The notes under the pieces are model-generated. The model ran no database searches and had not been told where the DNA came from. It saw only the letters and a program-made list of their open reading frames with translations. Source: Multifurca ochricompacta (Eukaryota; Basidiomycota; Agaricomycetes; Russulales; Russulaceae). From it: DNA of 64,000 nt. Positions 56,411-64,000 of the stretch are shown piece after piece. Positions within the stretch are counted from its first letter, which is position 1. Each line of letters opens with the position of its first letter. The stretch covers positions 124,001 through 188,000 of the forward strand of contig WTXG01000009.1 of NCBI GenBank assembly GCA_022496185.1, in the 5' to 3' direction. Both the position numbers and the translations under genes were made by a program.

Positions 56411-57965
56411 ATGCGCCTGATCTCCTGGTGTTCCCTGTCTTTGCCATATCTCCGTGTACTGCATGCCTGTCACACCAGAACCCTCCCGCTGGGTCATCTG
56501 TGCTCAGTGAAACAAGGAACATCCCCCCATTATTCTTCCCTACAGCCCACTCAGGTTCTTTGCTCGCGATATTTGGCCGTTCAACGCCCGGAACTTCCAA
56601 CGCTTTTCCATCTCTCGCTCGGTCCGCATCTGTCCCTCCAAGTTCTGTTGAACTCACTACGGAGAAGGCGAAGATCGAAAAACCGGTCAGATCAACGGTG
56701 GACATACCAGACTACACTCCGACTTCTTCGTGGGAGGCACCGAAATTCTTTGACGACCTTTCTCCCTTTAATATCACACACTTTGCATCTGGGAGGCGTA
56801 ATTTGGAGATTGTCGTAGGCATCATTTATGACCTTGAAGGCGTCACTTATGTGGGCGATCCTTCTCCTTGGGCGTCGTGGACAGACGCATCTACGATGCT
56901 TCAGCTCTTTTATCCAAAGGATTCGATCAATCCCGCGCAACGGCCACAAGGTGGCTCCGAGTTCTACGCCGCTCCTCTTGACCTGAGGAATGCGCACAAT
57001 GTCACTCTTGTATACAGTATCCTTTTTCCTAGCGATTTTGAATGGGTCAAGGGCGGAAAACTCCCGGGGCTCTACGGTGGGCATACTCGATGTTCTGGGG
57101 GTGATGATGCGTTCGAATGTTTCAGCACCCGTTTGATGTGGCGCGCAGACGGTGATGGGGAACTTTATCTTGTAAGACGAGAATTGTTTTTCTTTATTCT
57201 GTGCTGGAGCTCACGAGGTGGCTTCTGCGTCTTGCTAAGTACGCGCCGAAGGATCGACAGACGGCGTCTCTGTGCAACGCGCCACCACTGTCGATATGCG
57301 ATACTACATTCGGGCTCTCTATCGCTCGTGGATCGTTCCAATTTGCGCGGGGATCGTGGACGCATCTCCGCCAGACAGTCGTGTTGAATACGCCTGGGGT
57401 TCAGGACGGTGGCTTCCTTCTAGAGGTCGACGGGAACCCCGTGATCGACCGCGCGGATGTGCTCTACCGCGACGCGCGAGAATATCCTGCACCTGAGGAC
57501 CCAGATTACCCACCTACACCTTCACAGCCTTCACAGCCCGAGGATGGTGGCGGGTTGTTAGGGACTTTGTTGGGCGATTTGCTCGGAGCAGGATTTGGAT
57601 CGGATACAGATGGGGAACAAGCCTCGTCTCTTGTGGAACATGCAGACGCCTCGACTATCTTGATTGATGCCGTACCATGCGACAGCTTAGCGCAACAAAA
57701 CGCGCAAACTGGTTCATCGGGCGGTGGTCTCAATCAGTGTGCTCGCCACGTGACAAGACGGAGCGATGATGAACCTATTGGGTTCAAGGGAATATTCTTC
57801 AGGCATGTACCCTCGGTTATAAAAATGTCATAATGGAACACTCCTAACGTGTTTGGCTTGGTCTTGGTACTTAGTACATTCTTCGGAGGGCACGATGAGG
57901 AATTCGCCACGCCGAAGGACCAGTTTGTTTGGTTTAAGGATTTTGCAATTTATATCAACAGCTAG
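56411..57965 (+). CDS. PL14-type polysaccharide lyase-like protein, second copy
   Basis: Three exons (to 57171, 57240-57802, 57875-57965). The lyase fold matches the gene at 26190-27499: VKGGKLPGLYGG, STRLMWRADGDGELYL, LCNAPPLSICDTTFGLSIARGSF, GGFLLEVDG, then an inserted Pro/Gly/Ser-rich loop (PSQPSQPEDGGGLLGTLLGD) and FFS|TFFGGHDEEFATPKDQFVWF...YINS. Intron 2 appears to use GC instead of GT at its 5' end (57803-57804). The start is uncertain: ATG at 56411 gives a signal-like leader in one frame, but the conserved body lies in another frame open from 56428, so a one-base loss or another upstream exon is likely. The insert and a longer N-terminal domain distinguish it from its paralogue. Predicted to act outside the cell on an acidic polysaccharide. 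Confidence 0.83.
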
Positions 57966-58092
57966 ATAACCCAATATTAGGATTAGGGTTTTCTATAGCG
58001 CGTGCTACACCCACCGGTGTTAAATCAGAATAGAATTAGAACCTATCGCTCGCTACATTTGCCCAGTGGTTAAATAGCACTTGGTGTATGTT

Positions 58093-59759
58093 ATGGCACC
58101 ACTTCGTGTAGCTTTCATTCATCCAGATCTCGGAATCGGTGCGCTACAGTTCCACTACAGTATATTCTTTGTCTAATTCACCTTCCAGGTGGTGCAGAAC
58201 GTCTTGTCGTGGATGCTGCTGTTGGTCTCCAGAAGCTAGGACATACTGTTGAAATATACACATCACATCATGATCCAGCTCATTGCTTTGACGAGACCCG
58301 AGATGGTAATTTTCAACCTTGGGAACAGTTACCACACCAAAGCCTGACTTAACGCCTCCGTTAGGAACCCTCACCGTACATGCCATTCACCCACCGTTTC
58401 CACGCAATTTCCGGGGTAAATTTCATATCTTACTTGCCCACCTCCGGCAGATACATCTGATATATCGCCTGCTGCAAACTAATGCGTCTACTTACGACGT
58501 GTACTTTGTCGATCAATTATCGACCTGCATTCCGGCACTTCGATTTCTTGCCCGGAAACGCGTCGTCTTTTACTGTCACTTCCCGGATAAGCTGCTGGCG
58601 AATGGCGAGTTCGTACAGGGGAAAATGAAAAAGCGCGGCGGTCTTCTCAAGCGACTGTACCGCCTTCCCATGGATTGGCTAGAGGAAGTCACAACTCGTG
58701 CGTTTTAGCGGTTCTTCTGTAACCGGTGAACCACCCTCGCGCTGAATGAATGACAATAGGCAATGCGGATGTTCTCCTCGCTAACTCAAATTTCACGTCT
58801 GGGGTATTCAAGGCGTACTTTCCAAGCATCGCCCAGGTACCACGTGTCGTGCACCCGGGCATCAACCTTCTTTCATACGAGCCGCCTAGTGATACTGGAG
58901 GACCAGATGTCGAGATGGTTTCATCGTACGTGAAAGCCCTATTTTTCCTCCGTCTTTTTTGTATGTCTTATGCTCCCCTCAGAAATCGCCCTACTTTCCT
59001 ATCACTCAACCGCTTCGAGAAAAAGAAGAACGTCGCACTCGCAATCGATGCCTTCGCGCTATTCAAACGAGAACTCACAAAATTAGGACGTCACAGCTTG
59101 CAGCAGAACGTACGGCTTGTCATTGGCGGTGGCTATGATCCCAGAGTGGAAGAAAACCTGGTGACGCTTGTCTCACTAATCGATCGCGCGAAAGCTGCGT
59201 CGCTGTCCTATACAATCGTCTCTCCTCCCTCATCAAAAGTGACCATACCGCCTTTCAACATGACCTCTACTACGAATCCGGACATCCTCTTCCTCCTCAG
59301 TTTCACCACCTTCCAGCGCGCCGCTCTTTTATCGGCGCCTTCGACGCTCGCGTTATTATATACACCTGTGAACGAGCACTTTGGGATCGTGCCAGTCGAA
59401 GCCATGTCCTCGGGACTCCCCGTGCTCGCGTGCAACAGTGGCGGGCCCACGGAGAGCGTAGTTGATGACCCACCACGGGAGCGAACGGCTGGCTGAGGGA
59501 ACCGAAAGCGGAGGTCTGGGCAGCAGCGCTGGTTGACATTACTGAGCTGTCGGCAGCCTCGAGGTCCGCTTTGGCTGAGCGGGCGCGGGCGCGGGCGCGC
59601 GAGCACTTTGGGATGGAGGCCATGGCGCTCAAATTGGAGATGGCGCTCATGGAAGCTGCGGAGATGGGGCAGGTACCCATACCGGCCACGCTATGGTTTG
59701 GTTCGTTCGTCATGGTCACTTTGTTTGCTTACTTGATGGCGATTGTCTATGCTAAATAA
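58093..59759 (+). CDS. ALG2: ALG2 alpha-1,3/1,6-mannosyltransferase
   Basis: Five exons: 58093-58138, 58189-58305, 58365-58697, 58760-58925 and 58983-59759. It adds the second and third mannose to the lipid-linked oligosaccharide on the cytosolic ER face. A GT-B fold is evident: [21 protein letters not shown] (sugar-acceptor side), [80 protein letters not shown], the ER-type [21 protein letters not shown] (E-x7-E motif) and [11 protein letters not shown]-terminal hydrophobic segment ([20 protein letters not shown]) anchors it. After SVVDDPP the frame slips by one at GGG 59477-59479; one extra G joins it to [15 protein letters not shown]. It is otherwise intact. Confidence 0.93.
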
Positions 59760-60370
59760 TTGATTGATTGACTCCTGCCCCATTTCCTACATTACTTACA
59801 TTTTAGTATACGTTTACTCCGGGGCGACATCGGACTTTAAGCCTTTAGTGATCATGGTGTTGACACGACACACACAGTTAGACCATGTACGGTTAATATT
59901 CTTCAGAAGGCTGTGTATCATGGACTTTCCGCACATATGCGATAGGACACCCAGAAGAAGGCACCCCAACGGCGTGCTGCCTTAAACATGCCAAAACCAT
60001 TTTCAGCAAACTGAGCAGTTTTCCGTTTACCCGCTCGAGCGCGCGGCAGCCACACCTCACAAAGCACCAGGTTCCGTTCGGAAGAACCAGCATATGTGAA
60101 TCAACCATTAGGGCGGCACCCCATGGTCTGCAGAAAGGAAGAAGTGCGGGAGGTGCGCTTTGGGGCGTTGGGCTCTCAGGGCTCATCGTTTCACCCATGT
60201 ACTCTACAAATGTGTACCCCCTGGTGCTTGCCAGCGCTTTAAAACATGGTATATGGTACAGAAAACTGATGCTGAACGGACGGTGAATACGTTGACGGGG
60301 GAAGGAGTATGATGACGACCAACGACAGAGAGAAGGTGGAACCGTTGGTGGAGGGAACTTGAATGGCTTT
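59760..60370. other. Intergenic region after ALG2
   Basis: About 600 bp with no supported gene. A minus-strand frame over 59893-60375 shows no family features. Confidence 0.5.
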
Positions 60371-60760
60371 GTCAATGCCCTGACTATTGACAGCTGGACG
60401 CCATTTCACCAAGCATCGGTAGAAGGGCATCCCGAGATTGCCGAGCTCCTCGTCGAGAACGAGGCTGAAGTGGAGCGTAGAAGATAGTAACCGCACCACG
60501 CCGTTACATTTAACATAGGAGAATAGAAAGCTCGAGATTGTACGAGTGCTGCTTGCGCACAGAGCAGACGTGCGTAGGAAGAATTGGCAGAGTTTGACTG
60601 CATTTTGAGAAGCCTCAGTGGAGGGTAAACACGAGAATGCGCAGCTGCTGATGGAACAGGAAGACAGCGAAGAATCCCTGTGTTATTGGAGAGGTTACTA
60701 CGAATATGAAGAAGTGGCGAAGTTCTGGGGCCTAAGCGTAAAGCAATTGTACCAGTAATT
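60371..60760 (+). pseudogene. Ankyrin-repeat gene fragment
   Basis: Plus-strand pieces read TPFHQASVEGHPEIAELLVENEAEV (about 60398-60475), LEIVRVLLAHRADVRRKNW (60532-60590) and ASVEGKHENAQLLMEQED (60615-60665), i.e. three ankyrin units, each followed by a stop or frame change. It has no start and no extended frame. It may be the remnant of a larger repeat protein such as an ankyrin NLR; there is no second domain to show that. Confidence 0.6.
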
Positions 60761-61381
60761 AAGAGGGTTTGAAGGAAAAAAACCGTACATAGATTGGGCC
60801 CTGACATTCCCTGCTGCTGTCTAAACCAGCTGCGTTTTTTAGTCTCAACATGTACATGTACAGCCGCGAACCTACAAACCATGATTTTAGGGTTGAGTTA
60901 TTATGGGAGATTGAAAGAGACAGTAGCTCACTTCAATCACAATATTTATTCAGACTTTTGTCCCATTGCCTATTGCTTTCCTCCTTTCCCCCTATTGTGT
61001 CTCTTTAAAGACGATAAGGATAAGTACAATAAAGAATAGATGTCCCTAATTCTAGGGAGCGAAGGGGTTAAAGACTTGTGGGGAACCCAAGGGAAGGATA
61101 TTGGTGCAGTGCCATCGAGCACCAGGCATGGGCTTGTGTCCCCATTCTGCAGCGCACAGTCAACCACGGGTCTGAACGTTAGCTGTATATCACATGCAGT
61201 GCCCTACAAGGTGCGGTTGTGTTTTGTTTCCACGTAAACCCTGTGCCCGTGTGTAGACGTAAGGGTTTTTCCAGCGTTGACCTTATTTTAAGTATCAGGT
61301 GGACACCTTTTTACTGCTCGTGTCCTTCCCTCTTCTCAACAGCCCATACCGTCATCTTTGAACCTGTGGTAAGGTTGAAGC
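60761..61381. other. Intergenic region before the CHAT gene
   Basis: About 620 bp with nothing recognisable. It should hold the promoter of the TPR-CHAT gene. Confidence 0.45.
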
Positions 61382-64000
61382 ATGAGCACCCCAAACTGTA
61401 AGTCCCGAATTCAGTTCCCAATCCAAGTGCGGCCCCTCGACTCACCCCCACGCATCGTAAATGTACCTTACGTTCTCCTTCACAGTTACCATACCAGAAA
61501 TAGATGGTTACATCTCTCTTCTTCAGAGTACTTTCCCATCGGTGACCCGATCTCATCCTCTGCGCCCTACCTACCTCCAGATTCTGGCTACGACGCAACA
61601 TACTCGCTATGGCTTGTCAGATGATGAAGAAGACCTCGACAAAGCCATACTTCATTTTACCGAGATGGTATTCCTCCCACATCCATGGGTTGTGTCCAGT
61701 AAGAATATCGTTCAAATCTTCTTTTCCCTTGCGTCCGCCCTTCTACATCGCTTGGCAAAGTTTAAGAGGCCCGAGGATGCAAAGTTCTTGATTGAATACC
61801 TTCGCTATCTCCGAGACCAGCCCCTTGAAGTTCTTGACGTCCCACGCAATGAAGTTACGGGATTTCTTGTACAGGCGTTAGCCCTTCAGATAGAGTTGGG
61901 GCCTGACGACATGATGAAAGATATAGATGAGGTGGTGATCCTCTGTCGTGAACTCCTGACCTCTGATATTGCGGCGGGTTTCCCAATAGGCGCTATTACA
62001 GCTTTGGCTCCAGCAATTATCACCAAGTTCTCTGCGGTGAATAAAGATCGAGCTTTGAGCCAAGTGATTGAATGTCTGCGCGAGGCTCATCTCCGTCTGC
62101 CAGACCTTCAAGAGGTCTCCTTCGCCCTTGCCTGGTTTCTCCTCCTTCGCTTCCATGAAACCTATTTGAACACTGATTGCGAGGAAGCGATAGCCATCCT
62201 GGACAGAATTACCACCTCCCCTGCACTTGGAGATAATTCGGAGTCACACCGAGACATATCTTCAATTATTATTGCAGCAGTCGCTTACCGTCGATGGGTC
62301 ACTTGTGAGACCCCTCGAGATTTAGAGGTGTCGATTTCCCGCTTTCGTGTCTTGCTCAGCACACCGTCACTTCCTGATCGGCTTCGTCGTGCTATCGACC
62401 GGTTCTTGGAGATTTGTGGGGAACTAGGTTCTAAATTTTTCGGCTTTACAGGAAGTCTTGAAGGAAAGCCCCCCTCGAATCTTGTCATTCCACTATTTCA
62501 ACACCTGGAGACGTCTTTCGCTGAATCGAGCCTTGGTCGGGCTTTTTCATATAAATGGCACTTCGAAAATCTCAGAGGATTTAGTTCCAGGTTTCGCTTT
62601 GATGATATAACGGACATAGAGGAGGCTATCAAATATTGTCGAACGTCACTCGCTTCGAATCATTCAAGTGCTTCCTTGGCCCATGGCACTGCTTGGTGGT
62701 TGACTCGCCTCCTCCTTCGTGAAATTGGGCATACCTATAAACTCAAGTACCTCGACGGGCCAATTATCTACCAAAACGATTTCCTCAAAATGCTAGCAGC
62801 AGAGGCCTTTCTCCTTCCTATAACCCAAGATATTATTCAGTCATTATTTTCCTCCTCCTCATTGCTCCGTCGCCGGTCGGATCATGATGAAGTGATGCAA
62901 CTATTCCTCGTAGACGCTAACGACAGACTTACAAGAGCACCCGAACGATTCCATTTATCATGCGTCTGGGCACAGGTCGCGCGACTGATGGATCACCCCT
63001 CCATTCCGTTTGCATATGACAATGCCATGTTATGTATGCAAGACACTTTAGCCTTCGCGCCGACGCTACACATCCAGCATTCTCATCTTGCTTCAACGCG
63101 TGATAGTTATGAGACTTTGCCATTGAATTATGCATCGTATCAGATCCACACAGGTCAGTTAGAACGGGCCATCGAGACTCTTGACCAAGGAAGAGCCTTG
63201 CTCTGGTCTGAATTGCGTGGCCTTCGCACCTCAATCGACCGACTCACTCGGGTAGACCCGTCTTTAGCGAAGAAATTTTCTGGAGTTAATCGGGACCTCG
63301 AGGCGCTGACTATGTCCATCTCCCCGGTCGGCGGTATCCAAATGGGCGAGGGTGCTAGTGGCCAGGATGAGGGAGAGAGGGATCCGTTTAGTCGTCTCGT
63401 GGAAATGCAACGTAAACTTGTTCAAGAGCGCAAGGAGCTTATCTCGCAGATTCAAGCCTTGCCGAGCTTCGAGGGTTTCTTGAAGGTACCTCACTTCGAC
63501 GCTCTCCGCTCTGCTGCCTCGCGAGGACCCGTGATCATTATCAACCACTGCGAATGGCGCTGCGACATCCTCATCCTCCTTCACGACTCCCCTCCTTCCC
63601 TTGTCTCTACGCCTGACGGTTTTTATGACCGTGCCATCAAATTGAAGGATAGATTGCTGGACACCCGAAGAAAGCACCCGCTCGAATCAAAACAATATCA
63701 GCGCGCCCTGCGTTCTGTTCTCAAGGATCTATATGAGATTGTTGGGAAACCAGCCATCGAGAAGCTTCGCGTGCTGGAGATACCGGAACAATCACGAGTT
63801 TGGCTTTGTCCAACGTCCGTTCTTTGTTCACTTCCTCTCCACGCGATGGGTCCAATTCCATCAGATGACGGTGTCAAGCGGTATTTCTCCGACCTGTACA
63901 TACCTTCGTACACCTCGACGCTCTCTTCACTCATTGAATCTCGTAAACCCGCCCCCCAAACTTTGGACAGGCCTACGATACTCCTTGTGGCTCAACCAGA
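61382..64000 (+). CDS. TPR-CHAT protein, 3' end beyond the window
   Basis: ATG at 61382 (MSTPN), an 88-nt intron 61398-61485 (GTAAGT...CACAG), then one open frame of about 2.5 kb to the window edge, some 840 residues. The first ~600 residues are all-helical in tetratricopeptide style (WVVSSKNIVQIFFSLASALLHRL, DISSIIIAAVAYRRWV, TLPLNYASYQIHTGQLERAIETLDQGRALLWSELRGLR). The start of a CHAT (caspase-like) domain follows: KELISQIQALPSFEGFL, GPVIIINHCEWRCDILIL, RVWLCPTSVLCSLPLHAMG, YIPSYTSTLSSLI and TILLVAQP. The catalytic His and Cys would lie downstream. Basidiomycete TPR-CHAT proteins are many and their targets mostly unknown; CHAT proteases can cleave gasdermin-like or other partners. No frameshift was seen in the visible part. 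Confidence 0.88.

Overview
The window is nuclear DNA of a mushroom-forming basidiomycete (Agaricomycetes). Supporting signs are genes split by many 45-80 nt GT-AG introns, a class I hydrophobin, a fungal fruit-body lectin of the Agaricus type, two DUF6699-type proteins, a DOPA 4,5-dioxygenase-like gene and two PL14-type polysaccharide lyases. Retrotransposons are Tad1-like LINEs and Ty1/copia. I cannot name the species.

Left third (1-23.5 kb): mostly mobile DNA. A 5'-truncated LINE (1-2.9 kb, minus) is followed by an F-box gene split by a 5.6 kb nest of hAT-like non-autonomous elements (3.66-9.28 kb). The nest has four elements inserted into one another, each with its 8-bp target duplication. 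Then come a RAD7-type nucleotide-excision-repair gene and a fruit-body lectin. A second nest follows: an intact copia element with apparently identical LTRs sits in ORF1 of an ORF1-only LINE, which itself landed in the 3' UTR of an older relative, beside a minus-strand LINE stub.

Middle (23.5-42 kb): gene-poor DNA, a secreted PL14 lyase, a large ankyrin protein with a nucleotidyltransferase-like N-terminus, a divergently transcribed ER syntaxin (syntaxin-18/Ufe1 type), a hydrophobin, a 4.8 kb gene-poor stretch and a calcipressin.

Right part (42-64 kb): housekeeping genes: LSO2/CCDC124-like ribosome factor, two DUF6699 proteins, ribose-phosphate pyrophosphokinase, glutamate 5-kinase, DOPA dioxygenase-like protein, a second PL14 lyase, ALG2 mannosyltransferase, ankyrin gene debris and the first ~840 residues of a TPR-CHAT protein that runs off the end.

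Two things cut across the window. First, at least ten apparent one-base deletions, all in short homopolymer runs, break otherwise conserved genes (ankyrin, syntaxin, calcipressin, PRS, glutamate kinase, ALG2); this looks like residual assembly error rather than biology. Second, five LINE copies end in the same 3' tail, a GC-rich hairpin followed by poly(A). No CRISPR array, rRNA or convincing tRNA was seen.
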